64,000 nt of DNA, taken from the NCBI RefSeq assembly GCF_023721755.1, contig NZ_JAMDLH010000003.1:124001-188000 (forward strand), given 5' to 3'. Made by a program: the position numbers and the translations under genes. Within the stretch, counting starts at the first letter, position 1. Every line of letters starts with the position of its first letter. The DNA is from Pleomorphomonas sp. NRK KF1. Its GTDB lineage: Bacteria; Pseudomonadota; Alphaproteobacteria; Rhizobiales; Pleomorphomonadaceae. Under the pieces are notes generated by a model. It made no database searches, was not told the origin of the DNA, and saw only the letters and a list, made by a program, of their open reading frames with translations. This document shows, one piece after another, positions 1 through 8,741 of this stretch.

Positions 1-429
1 GAGGCGGTGCAGATCGAAGATCCGGAGCGGGTTTTCGCCCTCTACCCGCACGAGGTGTCGGGCGGCATGGGCCAGCGGGCGATGATCGCCATGATGCTGG
101 TCTGTGGCCCCGAACTGCTGATTGCCGACGAGCCGACCTCGGCGCTCGACGTCACCGTGCAGCTCGAAGTGCTCGGCATTCTCGATCGTCTGGTGCGGGA
201 CAAGGGTATGGGGCTCGTCTTCATCAGCCACGATCTCCGTTTGGTCTCTTCCTTCTGCGATCGGGTGCTGGTGATGTATGCCGGCCGGATCGTCGAGGAA
301 CTCGCGACCGCCGATCTTGCCGGCGCCAAGCATCCCTACACGCGCGGTCTGCTCGACTGCACGCCGAAGATCGGCGAGAGTCGGCATCCCCTGCCGGTGC
401 TCGAACGACAGAAGGAGTGGGCGGCGTGA
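1..429 (+). CDS. Dipeptide/oligopeptide-type ABC transporter ATP-binding protein, 5' truncated by window edge
   Basis: Reading frame 1 is open from the first base, so the gene begins upstream of the window. Only the C-terminal half of the nucleotide-binding domain is present. It shows the signature VSGGMGQR, Walker B with the D-loop (LLIADEPTSALD), the switch histidine (FISHDL) and the HPYTRGLL segment typical of DppD/OppD-type ATPases. The P-loop lies outside the window. It overlaps the next ATPase gene by 4 bp, so the two are the paired ATPases of a Dpp/Opp-class importer whose permeases and binding protein must lie upstream. The substrate cannot be told from this fragment. Confidence 0.93.
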   Translation, partial: EAVQIEDPERVFALYPHEVSGGMGQRAMIAMMLVCGPELLIADEPTSALDVTVQLEVLGILDRLVRDKGMGLVFISHDLRLVSSFCDRVLVMYAGRIVEELATADLAGAKHPYTRGLLDCTPKIGESRHPLPVLERQKEWAA

Positions 430-1181
430 CCATCCGCATCGAAAACCTGTCGGTGACCTTCGACGGCTTTCAGGCGCTGAAGTCGGTGAGCGTCGCCGTC
501 GGCAAGGGCGAGTCCTTCGGTCTTGTTGGAGAGAGCGGATCGGGCAAGTCGACGCTATTGCGCGCTGTCGCCGGCCTTGCGCCCGTCAGCGCCGGCGCCA
601 TCGAGGTGAATGGCGAAGCGCTCCTTGGCAATCGGCGCAGTCGTGCCTTCCGCCGCGCCGTGCAAATGGTCTTCCAGGATCCCTATGCATCGCTGCATCC
701 GCGCCAGACCGTCGATCGCCAACTGCTGGAGCCGCTCGCCATTCATGGCATCGGCGACGGCGAACGACGCATCCTGAAGGCGCTCGACGAGGTTGGCCTC
801 GGTTCGTCCTTCCGCTTCCGCTATCCACACCAGCTATCCGGCGGCCAGCGGCAACGCGTCGCCATCGCCCGCGCCCTGATCGTCGAGCCCGAGATCCTGC
901 TGCTCGATGAACCCACCTCGGCGCTCGACGCCTCGGTGCAGGCCGAAGTGCTGAACCTCTTGGAAGACGTGCGGAGCCGCCATGGTCTCACCTACATCAT
1001 GGTCAGTCATGATCTCGGGGTGGTCACCCATATGTGCAGCCGCCTTGCCGTCATGAAGAGCGGTGAGGTGGTTGAAACGCTCGCCGCGACCGATCTTGCC
1101 GGCGGCAGGATGGTGTCCGACTACACCCGACGGCTTATGGTGGCGAGCAAGGGCTTCTCGCGCGAGATGGAGCCGGGCTAG
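426..1181 (+). CDS. Dipeptide/oligopeptide-type ABC transporter ATP-binding protein (DppF-like)
   Basis: A complete 251-residue ABC ATPase: P-loop GESGSGKST at residues 35-43, Q-loop FQDP near 83-86, signature LSGGQRQR at 137-144, Walker B LLLDEP near 158-163 and switch His at 195. I chose the GTG at 426 because it overlaps the upstream stop as GTGA and has AAGGAG at 412-417, eight bases away. A GTG at 417 is also in frame. It lacks the usual long C-terminal oligo_HPY extension, so it is shorter than typical DppF. It energises the same importer as the preceding gene. Confidence 0.93.
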   Translation: MTIRIENLSVTFDGFQALKSVSVAVGKGESFGLVGESGSGKSTLLRAVAGLAPVSAGAIEVNGEALLGNRRSRAFRRAVQMVFQDPYASLHPRQTVDRQLLEPLAIHGIGDGERRILKALDEVGLGSSFRFRYPHQLSGGQRQRVAIARALIVEPEILLLDEPTSALDASVQAEVLNLLEDVRSRHGLTYIMVSHDLGVVTHMCSRLAVMKSGEVVETLAATDLAGGRMVSDYTRRLMVASKGFSREMEPG

Positions 1182-1250
1182 CCCACGCTTTCTTTACCGG
1201 TTGCGAGCGACGGTTTACCCTCATCGAGTCGCCTGATCGGAAGCCATCGC

Positions 1251-1928
1251 GTGGAAACCGACCTATACCTTCCCGTAAAGCATCACCTCGAAAGCCTCGG
1301 CCTGACCGTCAAGGGAGAAGTGAAGGGCTGCGACCTTGTCGGACTGTCGGATGACGAGCCCGAGTTGGTGGTGATCGGCGAACTCAAGCGCGCCTTCACT
1401 CTGGAGCTGGTGTTGCAGGCGGTGGACCGAACGGCGGCGGCCGACGAGGTGTGGCTTGCGATCGGCGCTTCCAAACGCGGCCGCGGCCGCGAGGGTGATC
1501 CGCGCGTCAGGAAGCTATGCCGTTTCCTGGGCTTCGGCCTGATCGCCGTCACACCCACCGGCCTGATCGAGGTGATCGTCGAGCCGGCGCCCTGGAAGCC
1601 GCGCCGCGACGGCCGCCGTCGATCGCGCATTGTCGAGGAGTTCCGCCGCCGCAAGGGCGATCCGATCGTTGGTGGTTCGACGCGGCTGCCGCAGATGACG
1701 GCCTATCGCCAACAGGCCCTGGCCGTCGCCCTCGCATTGCGAGATGGACCGCAGAGGCCGCGCGATCTCAAGCCGACTGCCCCCGACGCGGCGAAAATCC
1801 TCCAGGCCAATGTCTATGGTTGGTTCGAGAGGGTCGAACGCGGCGTCTACAGGCTGACGGACGGCGGCAACGCGGCGCTCGTCACATGGGCAGCCTATCT
1901 CGCCGTGGGCAAACCCGCGGCGGCGTAA
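1251..1928 (+). CDS. DUF2161 family protein, putative PD-(D/E)XK-type phosphodiesterase
   Basis: A 225-residue protein starting at GTG 1251. The N-terminal part (METDLYLPVKHHLESLGL ... VVIGELKRAF) resembles the DUF2161/COG5482 family, proposed to have a PD-(D/E)XK nuclease-like fold; the D-E-x-K core appears as CDLVG followed by GELKR. An arginine-rich linker (PRRDGRRRSR, about 123-132) precedes a C-terminal winged-helix-like part (QMTAYRQQALAVALALRDG ... GVYRLTDGG). It stands alone between the ABC operon and the MBL gene. Biological role unknown; family assignment is from remembered motifs. Confidence 0.72.
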   Translation: METDLYLPVKHHLESLGLTVKGEVKGCDLVGLSDDEPELVVIGELKRAFTLELVLQAVDRTAAADEVWLAIGASKRGRGREGDPRVRKLCRFLGFGLIAVTPTGLIEVIVEPAPWKPRRDGRRRSRIVEEFRRRKGDPIVGGSTRLPQMTAYRQQALAVALALRDGPQRPRDLKPTAPDAAKILQANVYGWFERVERGVYRLTDGGNAALVTWAAYLAVGKPAAA

Positions 1929-2037
1929 GCCTCACATCTTTGTGTGGCAGGCAACCGCCCGAAGTCTCTGGCAGTTTAGGGAAGTAACGCCATATTGCCA
2001 GAACCTGCCTCCAGGCGCATCGGAGCGATCTTCCCGA

Positions 2038-3045
2038 ATGAACCCCTATTACGATCCCGCCAAGACCCACCACACTCCGGAAGGCTTCCATGATCCGGAC
2101 GTGGAGGCCGGCCGAGCCACCCTTCGCGACATCTGGGAGTGGAAGCGTGAGGCGCGTCGCGAGGGAAAGCCGCTTCCGCCGAGCAGCCCGACACCGACGA
2201 TAGATCCCGATCTCGGGCGCATCGCCGGCCCGGAAACCTCGGCCACCTTCATCGGTCACTCCACCATGTTGCTCCGCATGGGCGGCCTTACGGTGATGAC
2301 CGACCCCGTCTTCAGCGAGCGTGCATCGCCTTTCAGCTTCCTTGGCCCGAAGCGGTTTGTATCGCCGGCCATCGCGCTCGACGCGCTGCCAGAGATCGAT
2401 GTCGTGCTCATTTCCCACGGACACTACGATCACCTCGACCGATCCTCGGTGCGCCGCATCAACCGACGCTTCGATGGTCGGACGCTGTTCGTCGTCCCGC
2501 TCGGTGTCGGTGCCTTGCTGCGGCGTTGGGGCATCAGCAACGTCGTTGAACTCGATTGGTGGGAAAGCCACACCTATCGCGGCCTCGACATGATGTTGAC
2601 GCCGGCCCGGCACTGGTCCGCACGCAGCTTCAATGACCGAAACCGCATGCTGTGGGGCGCCTTTGCCATCTTTGCTGATGACTTCTCCTGCTATTTTGCC
2701 GGCGACACCGGCTATGGTCGTCACTTCCATGAGACGCATGAGCGCCTGAAACCGCGCGAACGGAATGGCGTGCTTTTCGATCTGGCGCTGATGCCGATTG
2801 GAGCCTACGAGCCGCGCCGCATCATGAAGGAGCACCACATGAACCCCGAGGAGGCGGTGCTCGCGCATCAAGCCATCGGGGCGCGGCGGAGCATCGCCAT
2901 CCATTGGGGCTGCTTCCAGCTCACCGACGAGCCGCTCGACGAACCGCCGATGAGGCTTGCAACGGCGCGCGCCGCGGCGGGGTTGGACGATGGCGACTTC
3001 GTTGCCCTGCCGGTCGGCGGTTCATGGTGGCGGCCGTCGGCCTGA
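2038..3045 (+). CDS. MBL-fold metallo-hydrolase, NAPE-PLD/UlaG-like
   Basis: A 335-residue metallo-beta-lactamase-fold hydrolase. The metal ligands are clear: HGHYDH at 127-132, His192 in RHWSAR, Asp223 in AGDTGY and His289 in IHWGCF. The SAR after the third histidine and the C-terminal GGSWW fit the bacterial N-acyl-phosphatidylethanolamine phospholipase D-like branch. There is no signal peptide, so it is probably cytoplasmic. The frame is open back to 1942, but I chose the ATG at 2038 (MNPYYDPAK), the natural family start, with GGAG at 2022-2025. It abuts the convergent aminotransferase gene with no gap. Substrate unknown; it may act on a phosphodiester or lactone. Confidence 0.88.
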   Translation: MNPYYDPAKTHHTPEGFHDPDVEAGRATLRDIWEWKREARREGKPLPPSSPTPTIDPDLGRIAGPETSATFIGHSTMLLRMGGLTVMTDPVFSERASPFSFLGPKRFVSPAIALDALPEIDVVLISHGHYDHLDRSSVRRINRRFDGRTLFVVPLGVGALLRRWGISNVVELDWWESHTYRGLDMMLTPARHWSARSFNDRNRMLWGAFAIFADDFSCYFAGDTGYGRHFHETHERLKPRERNGVLFDLALMPIGAYEPRRIMKEHHMNPEEAVLAHQAIGARRSIAIHWGCFQLTDEPLDEPPMRLATARAAAGLDDGDFVALPVGGSWWRPSA

Positions 3046-4227
3046 TCAAGCGCCGCCGACCGCCCCAAGTTGCCCCAGCCGCCCCGGCAGAAAGCCAATG
3101 GTCTCTGCCGTCGCGTTGGCGAAGGCGAAGCGCAGATAGTCGTCCTGTCCGGGCCCGAAGTAGCTACCGGGCACGGTGACGATTCCGGCCCGCCGAGCAA
3201 GCTCTTCCGCAACATGGGCTGATTGTACGCCGGCAAAAGGATGGCGGACGAAGGCGAAGTAAGCCCCGACTGCGCCGATCTCCCAGCCGTCCGTCTCGGC
3301 GATGGCTGCTTTCAATGCATTGGCGCGACGGGTGATCTCGGTCCGGTTCGTCTCACGCCAGGCGCCGAGCCTCGGCAATGCTTCGGCAACGGCGATCTGG
3401 CCGACGCGTGGCGCACAGATCTGCAGGTTGTCCATGATCTTGGCGATTTCGGCCACGACCGTGGGGCTGGCCGTCACGGCGCCCAGTCGATAGCCGGGAA
3501 CGCAAAAGCTCTTCGAGAAGGAATAGAGCGAGATGAGCCCATCGCCCCAGCCGGCGCGCAGGAAGAGCTCGTGTGGCCGCCTCGCCTCGGCGGGCAGGAA
3601 GTCTCGATAGGTCTCGTCCAGGATCAGCCAGATGCCGCGCCGCCGGCAGAGCTCCAGGATGTCGGCGAGAAGGTCGGGAGGGTAGACGGCGCCGGTCGGG
3701 TTGTTGGGCGAGACGACGGCGAAAGCCCTGACATCGGTCGTGATCGCGGCATCGAGCGCTTCGAGGCTCGGCAGGAATCCGCCCTCCGCCGGACAGTCGA
3801 CCAGACCGATTCCGATGCCGAACATGCGCAGCGATGTCTCGTGGTTGAAGTAGAACGGGTTGGACAGCAGAACGCGGCTGCCCGGTTCGGAGACGGCCAG
3901 CACGGCGCAGATGAAGGCCTGATTGCAGCCGGCTGTGATGTGGATGTTGTCGGCGGCGATGGCAGCCCCGTAAAGGGCGCTTTCGTCGATCGCGAGCGCT
4001 TCGCGCAGGGAATGGTCGCCCTCGATCGGACCATAGGCGGCCGTTGATGGATTGGCTGCCGCCGCCTTCAACAGGGCGATCAACTCGGGATGGGGCGGAT
4101 AGCCGGGCACGGCCTGCGACAGGTCGACCGTTGTGCCAAGGCTGCCGTCATAGGCGCGCGCCCAAGCCTGAACCGAGGGAATGGGCGGCGGAGCGAGATC
4201 GGCAACGAGCGGGTTGAGACGCGGCAT
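3046..4227 (-). CDS. PLP-dependent class I/II aminotransferase
   Basis: A 393-residue fold-type I aminotransferase (AspC-like). Visible motifs: the NPTG loop at 176-179, Asp204 and Tyr207 in LILDETY for the pyridine ring, the PLP lysine Lys239 in SFSKSF, Arg247 in PGYRLGA and a C-terminal arginine in DYLRFAFAN for the substrate carboxylate. It transfers an amino group between an amino acid and a 2-oxo acid. It is convergent with the MBL gene and lies 27 bp downstream of the LysR gene on the same strand, so the two may be co-transcribed. With the divergent ureohydrolase and importer this suggests a role in guanidino/polyamine catabolism, but the substrate is an inference. Confidence 0.9.
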   Translation of the reverse strand: MPRLNPLVADLAPPPIPSVQAWARAYDGSLGTTVDLSQAVPGYPPHPELIALLKAAAANPSTAAYGPIEGDHSLREALAIDESALYGAAIAADNIHITAGCNQAFICAVLAVSEPGSRVLLSNPFYFNHETSLRMFGIGIGLVDCPAEGGFLPSLEALDAAITTDVRAFAVVSPNNPTGAVYPPDLLADILELCRRRGIWLILDETYRDFLPAEARRPHELFLRAGWGDGLISLYSFSKSFCVPGYRLGAVTASPTVVAEIAKIMDNLQICAPRVGQIAVAEALPRLGAWRETNRTEITRRANALKAAIAETDGWEIGAVGAYFAFVRHPFAGVQSAHVAEELARRAGIVTVPGSYFGPGQDDYLRFAFANATAETIGFLPGRLGQLGAVGGA

Positions 4228-4254
4228 GTCCGGGATCCTGTGGCGGCGCGGAGT

Positions 4255-5223
4255 TCAGGGGGCGGGCGATGGAGTGGTTGGCCGGCGCTGTGACGAGCGG
4301 GCCGACAGCTTGGGTTCGGGCAGGGCGTCGGCATCGAGCGTTGCGAACATCCAGTCGACGAAGGCCTTGACGATCGGAGCGGAGCGCATCTCGTTGCGGC
4401 AGGCGATGAAGAAGCTGTCGTTGGCCGCGACGGACAGGTCGAATGGCACCACGAGGTCGCCGTCGGCGATCAGCCGGGCGGCGGTGATGGTATCGCCCAC
4501 CGCGACGCCTTGCCCGTGCACGGCTGCCTCGGTCGAAAGGCGTGCATCACCGAGGAAGTGCTGGCGGCCACGCGGCAGGTCGGCTGCGTCGGCAGCACTC
4601 AGCCAGGTGGTCCATTCGTCGCCGCGGTCGCCGTGCAGCAGGGTATGGTGACGAAGGTCCCGCACGGAGCGCAACGGTCGGCTGGCGATCAGGCTGGGCG
4701 ACACCACCGGAAACAGACGAAGCGGGCTCCACAGGCGGCTCCAACAGCCCTCGACGTTGCCTCGCCCGTAAAGGATGACGAGATCGACTTCCGGATCGCC
4801 GACGCGTGCCGGATCGTTGCCGGCGGAAAGGTTCAGCGTGATGCCGGGGTAGGCGTCGGTGAAGCCGTGAAGGCGCGGCAACAGCCAGAAGGACAAGAGA
4901 CCGGCAACGCACATGATGGTCAGCGTGCCGCTTGCCTCGGGGCGCTGCAGGCGGGCCGTCGCCGACGCGATGTCGCCGAAGGCCTGGGCGACGGCGGGAA
5001 GCAGCAAGGCGCCCTGCGCGGTCAGCCGCATGCGGCGGCTGCCGCGTTCGAACAGCGAAGACCCCAGCGTCTCTTCGAGGGTCCTGATCTGATGGCTGAC
5101 GGCGCCGTGTGTGACGCCAAGCTCGCGCGCGGCCGCCGACACCGAACCACGGCGGGCCGTTGCCTCGAAGGCGCGCAGCGAGTTGAGCGGCGGTAGCCGG
5201 CTGGGAATTCCCTGGTCGCCCAT
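4255..5223 (-). CDS. LysR family transcriptional regulator (GcvA-like)
   Basis: A 322-residue LysR-type regulator: an N-terminal winged HTH at about residues 12-70 (LNSLRAFEATARRGSVSAAA ... AVSHQIRTLEETLGSSLF), then a periplasmic-binding-like effector domain starting near residue 95. The PPLNSLRAFEA opening is typical of the GcvA subgroup. It is divergent from the ureohydrolase/ABC operon across a 206-bp spacer holding three TGTGA/TCACA half-sites, so it probably regulates that operon and itself. The inducer is unknown and likely the transported substrate or a product. Confidence 0.92.
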   Translation of the reverse strand: MGDQGIPSRLPPLNSLRAFEATARRGSVSAAARELGVTHGAVSHQIRTLEETLGSSLFERGSRRMRLTAQGALLLPAVAQAFGDIASATARLQRPEASGTLTIMCVAGLLSFWLLPRLHGFTDAYPGITLNLSAGNDPARVGDPEVDLVILYGRGNVEGCWSRLWSPLRLFPVVSPSLIASRPLRSVRDLRHHTLLHGDRGDEWTTWLSAADAADLPRGRQHFLGDARLSTEAAVHGQGVAVGDTITAARLIADGDLVVPFDLSVAANDSFFIACRNEMRSAPIVKAFVDWMFATLDADALPEPKLSARSSQRRPTTPSPAP

Positions 5224-5233
5224 CGGATCCGTC

Positions 5234-5271
5234 TGTGAGAAAAATTCACACGATTGGATAAATCAATGTGA
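5234..5271. promoter_or_regulatory. Triple half-site operator candidate for the LysR regulator
   Basis: The divergent spacer holds TGTGA (5234-5238), TCACA (5246-5250) and TGTGA (5267-5271). The first two form TGTGA-N7-TCACA. The second and third frame a wider imperfect palindrome with inner GATT/AATC. Position and symmetry fit a LysR recognition plus activation site just upstream of the lysR start. No footprint is known; this is inferred from symmetry. Confidence 0.45.
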
Positions 5272-5429
5272 GTTGCATTTCAAATGGATTTGCCTTTTGA
5301 TTGGGCAAACAAGGGCGATCAGCGCCCTGGGGAACAGTTCATCAGGTGCACCTGGGCAATCGTGGTTGCACCGACAACCGTCACGAATGCGGTAAACCGC
5401 CGTGTGACGTGTCGAGGAGTCGATCATCT

Positions 5430-6482
5430 ATGGTTTGGGATGCCGAGCGGCTCAAGGCGCTGCGGGAGAGATATACCGGCAAGCCGGGTGAAACCTACGA
5501 CCCCCGTTACGCTCGGGTCGCGGCGCGCATTTTTAACGGCACCACCCGGGCTGCTCCCTTTGCGGGCATGCCTACTTTGCTATCGGCCGCCGCTCGATCC
5601 ATCGACTGGAGCGCGCCTGACTTCGGCGATCTCGATGTTGCCCTTCTGGGCATGCCGATGGATCTCGGCGTCACCAATCGCCCCGGTTCGCGCTTCGGGC
5701 CCCGCGCGCTCAGGGCCATCGAACGCATCGGCCCCTACAACGAGGTGCTCGACACGGCGCCCATCCACGATATTTCCGTCGCGGACATTGGCGATGTACC
5801 GTTTCGTGGCCGTTTCCGCCTGGAGCAAAGTCACGAGGATATCGAGCGGACGGTTGCCGCCATTGTCGCGGCCGGCGTGCTGCCCCTGTCCGTCGGGGGC
5901 GATCACTCTATCACCCATCCCATCCTCAGGGCGGTCGGCGCGAAGGGGCCGGTCGGGCTGGTCCACATCGACGCCCATTCCGACACCGGTGCCCCGTTTG
6001 ACGACACAAAGTTTCATCACGGCGGCCCGTTCCGCAACGCCGTTCTCGACGGTGTGCTCGATCCCACCCGCACCATCCAGATCGGCATCCGTGGCTCGTC
6101 GGAGTATCTCTGGGAGTTCTCGCGCGATAGTGGCATGACGGTGATCGACGCCAGGGATATCTCCCACCTCGGCATTCCCGCCATCATCGAGACGGCGCGG
6201 CAGGTGGTGGGCGACGGCCCGACCTACCTCTCTTTCGACATCGACAGTCTCGACCCGGCCTACGCTCCCGGCACCGGCACGCCGGAGGTGGGTGGCCTTA
6301 CCAGTCGGGAGGCGCTGGCGCTTCTACGAGGGCTGAAGGGGCTCAACTTGGTCGGCGGCGACGTCGTCGAGGTCGCCCCGCAATATGATGCCACCAGCAA
6401 CACCGCGCAGATCGGCGCACAGATGCTGTTCGAGATCCTGAGCCTGATGGTGTTCAGCCCGGCGCTGAAAAAGAGTAAATAA
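5430..6482 (+). CDS. speB: Ureohydrolase, agmatinase/guanidino-acid hydrolase family
   Basis: A 350-residue binuclear manganese ureohydrolase. Ligand motifs are intact: GGDHS at 156-160 (His159), DAHSD at 181-185 (Asp181, His183, Asp185) and FDIDSLDPAYAPGTGTPE from 269 (Asp270, Asp272). Such enzymes remove urea from a guanidino group; agmatinase gives putrescine. Guanidinobutyrase and guanidinopropionase share these motifs, so the substrate is not settled. Start ATG 5430 has GAGGAG at 5414-5419; the upstream open frame (from 5301) lacks family sequence. It leads an operon with a polyamine-type ABC importer, which suggests hydrolysis of the imported compound. Confidence 0.87.
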   Translation: MVWDAERLKALRERYTGKPGETYDPRYARVAARIFNGTTRAAPFAGMPTLLSAAARSIDWSAPDFGDLDVALLGMPMDLGVTNRPGSRFGPRALRAIERIGPYNEVLDTAPIHDISVADIGDVPFRGRFRLEQSHEDIERTVAAIVAAGVLPLSVGGDHSITHPILRAVGAKGPVGLVHIDAHSDTGAPFDDTKFHHGGPFRNAVLDGVLDPTRTIQIGIRGSSEYLWEFSRDSGMTVIDARDISHLGIPAIIETARQVVGDGPTYLSFDIDSLDPAYAPGTGTPEVGGLTSREALALLRGLKGLNLVGGDVVEVAPQYDATSNTAQIGAQMLFEILSLMVFSPALKKSK

Positions 6483-6550
6483 GCATTAACGAGGGGAACC
6501 GGTCGCGCATGCCGAATACGGTGGCGGCCAGATAAAAGGGGACCAATGAG

Positions 6551-7639
6551 ATGACCAAGCTCACCGATTTGTCCGTCAGCCGGCGCGCCTTGCTAGCGGC
6601 CGGTGCTACGGGAGCCGCCGTGCTCGCCATGCCGAACGTGCTCCGCGCCCAGGATCGTTCGCTCAAGGTCGGCGCCTATGGCGGCTACTTCAAGGATTCC
6701 TTCGACAAGAACGTCTTCCCCGAGTTCACCAAGGCGACGGGCATCGCCGTGGAGTCGGTTGCCGAGCCGACAGGCGAGGCTTGGCTGGTCCAGCTGCAGC
6801 AGGCGGCGAACGCCGGCGAGGCTCCCGCCGACGTGTCGATGATCTCGCAGACCTCGATGCTGAAAGGTCAGGCGACCGAACTGTGGGCGCCGCTCGATGC
6901 CGCCAAGATCAAGAACATCGACGCCCTGATCCCGGCCTTCGTCAACAAGTACCCCGATGGCCGCATCGCCGGCATCGGTGCTGTCGCCTGGTACGTGACG
7001 CTGGTCTCCAACACCGACGTCTACAAGGAAGCACCGACGTCGTGGGCCTACTTGTGGGACGCTTCCAACGCCGACAAGCTCGGCCTGATGGCGTTGGTCT
7101 CGAACTCCTTCCTGCTCGAAGTGACGGCCAAGACCTTCTTTGGCGGCACCAACGCGCTCGATACCGAGGAGGGCATCCTCAAGGTGTTCGACAAGCTCGC
7201 CGAGCTCAAGGGCAATGTTCGCCTGTGGTATCGCGACGAGGCGCAGTTCGAGCAGGCCCTGAAGTCGGGCGAAATCCCGATGGGCCAGTATTATCATGAC
7301 GTGACCGGTCTCGCGATCGCCGACGGCTTCCCCGTTCGCTCCACCTTCCCCAAGGAGGGCGGTATCCTCGATTCCGGCTGCTGGGCGCTTTCCAAGGCAT
7401 CGAAGAAGGTTGAGGAGGCGCACCTCTTCATCGACTTCATGAGCCAGCCGTCGATCCAGGCGCTGGTGACGCGCAAGGTCGGCACCGCGCCGACCGTCAA
7501 GCGCTCGCTGACCGACCTGACGGACGCCGAGTTCGCCGCCGCGTCGTCGGAGATCGATCCGATTATCCCGCGCTACGACATGCAGGTGGAAAAGGCCGAC
7601 TGGCTGAACGAGAAGTGGACCGAGCTGATCGTCGGCTGA
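6551..7639 (+). CDS. Polyamine-type ABC transporter substrate-binding protein (PotD-like)
   Basis: A 362-residue periplasmic binding protein of the spermidine/putrescine type. The N-terminus has a Tat-like signal (SRRALLAAGATGAAVLA, cleavage after the LRA near residue 34), so it is probably exported folded. The mature part matches PotD-class architecture (LKVGAYGGYFKDSFDKNVFP ... SMLKGQATELWAPLD ... GAVAWYVTLVSNTDVYKEAP). AGGGGA lies just upstream of the ATG at 6551. It follows the ureohydrolase by 68 bp and precedes the ATPase and two permeases. The ligand is inferred to be a guanidino or polyamine compound. Confidence 0.9.
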   Translation: MTKLTDLSVSRRALLAAGATGAAVLAMPNVLRAQDRSLKVGAYGGYFKDSFDKNVFPEFTKATGIAVESVAEPTGEAWLVQLQQAANAGEAPADVSMISQTSMLKGQATELWAPLDAAKIKNIDALIPAFVNKYPDGRIAGIGAVAWYVTLVSNTDVYKEAPTSWAYLWDASNADKLGLMALVSNSFLLEVTAKTFFGGTNALDTEEGILKVFDKLAELKGNVRLWYRDEAQFEQALKSGEIPMGQYYHDVTGLAIADGFPVRSTFPKEGGILDSGCWALSKASKKVEEAHLFIDFMSQPSIQALVTRKVGTAPTVKRSLTDLTDAEFAAASSEIDPIIPRYDMQVEKADWLNEKWTELIVG

Positions 7640-7656
7640 TCCACCCAGATATCTCC

Positions 7657-7688
7657 GGCGCTCCGCTTGCTCGCGGGGCGCCTCTTTT
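7657..7688 (+). terminator. Intercistronic attenuator hairpin after the PotD-like gene
   Basis: GGCGCTCCGC (7657-7666) pairs with GCGGGGCGCC (7673-7682) around a 6-nt loop, followed by TCTTTT. It lies between the binding-protein gene and the ATPase/permease genes. A partial terminator here would give more binding protein than membrane components, a common arrangement in importer operons. Confidence 0.6.
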
Positions 7689-7709
7689 CCTGCCAGCTTG
7701 GAAACCTTC

Positions 7710-8741
7710 ATGTCGGGTCTGGTACTCAAGGGTGTCAGCCGGGAGTTCGGCCCGGTCAAGGCAGTGAACGATGTCGATCTTGAGGTGCCCAACGGGCGCT
7801 TCGTCTGTCTGCTCGGGCCGTCGGGCTGCGGCAAGACGACGCTGCTCCGGATGATCGCCGGTCTCGACGTACCGACCGCCGGCACCATCTCGATCGATGG
7901 CGAGGACATAACCCGCCTGCCCACCCACAAGCGCAACCTCGGCATGGTGTTCCAGTCGCTGGCGCTGTTCCCGCATCTGACCGTCGGTGGCAACATCGCC
8001 TATGCGCTCAGGATTCGGGGGCTTTCCAAGGAGGAGCAGGCACGCCGCGTCGAGGAGCTTCTGGCTCTCGTACATCTTCCCGGCTACGCCGACCGCGCAG
8101 TTTCCAAGTTGTCGGGTGGTCAGCGCCAGCGCGTCGCCATCGCCCGCGCGCTCGCCGTCAGCCCCCGACTGTTTCTCCTTGACGAACCCCTCTCTGCCCT
8201 CGATGCCAAGCTCAGGGAGGCCATGCAGGTCGAACTGCGCCAACTGCAGCAGCAGCTCGGCATCACCACCATCGTCGTGACGCACGACCAGCGCGAAGCC
8301 ATGACCATGGCCGACACCGTCATCGTCATGCAGGGCGGCGAGATCCGCCAGGCGGCGTCGCCGGTGGAAATCTACCGCAAGCCGGCCGACACCTTCGTCG
8401 CCGACTTCATCGGATCCACCAACCTGATCGACATTGCGCGCGACGGGGACCGTGGCGTGTTGCTTGGCCGCCCGGCGGCCATCGCTCTGCCATACGGTGT
8501 CTCGAAGGCGACCTTGTCTATCCGCCCGGAGGATGTCGAGCTTACGGCGCCCTCTCCGGATCTGCCGGAAGCGACCGTCACCTTCGTTCGCGACCTCGGC
8601 GGCACAATCGAGTTCTTTCTCGATGCCGGAGGCGCGCAGGTGGTCGCCGTCACCAGCCCACGCGCCCGTCCGGAGGTTGCCATTGGCGATCGTGTCGGCT
8701 TGCGCCTCGATCCCGGCCGTTCCGTGGTGCTCACCCGATGA
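7710..8741 (+). CDS. Polyamine-type ABC transporter ATP-binding protein (PotA-like)
   Basis: A 343-residue ATPase of the MalK/PotA class: P-loop GPSGCGKTT at 36-44, Q-loop VFQSLALFPHLTV near 80-92, signature LSGGQRQR at 134-141, Walker B LLDEP at 156-160 and switch His192. A C-terminal TOBE-type regulatory domain covers about 250-343. I prefer ATG 7710 (MSGLVLKG) over the in-frame TTG at 7698. Its stop overlaps the next permease start (ATGA at 8738-8741), so they are translationally coupled. Confidence 0.92.
   Translation: MSGLVLKGVSREFGPVKAVNDVDLEVPNGRFVCLLGPSGCGKTTLLRMIAGLDVPTAGTISIDGEDITRLPTHKRNLGMVFQSLALFPHLTVGGNIAYALRIRGLSKEEQARRVEELLALVHLPGYADRAVSKLSGGQRQRVAIARALAVSPRLFLLDEPLSALDAKLREAMQVELRQLQQQLGITTIVVTHDQREAMTMADTVIVMQGGEIRQAASPVEIYRKPADTFVADFIGSTNLIDIARDGDRGVLLGRPAAIALPYGVSKATLSIRPEDVELTAPSPDLPEATVTFVRDLGGTIEFFLDAGGAQVVAVTSPRARPEVAIGDRVGLRLDPGRSVVLTR

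Noticed and set aside
5234-5250. CRP-type site TGTGA-N7-TCACA
   Set aside because: CRP sites have a 6-bp spacer; here it is 7, and the position next to a LysR gene fits a LysR operator better.
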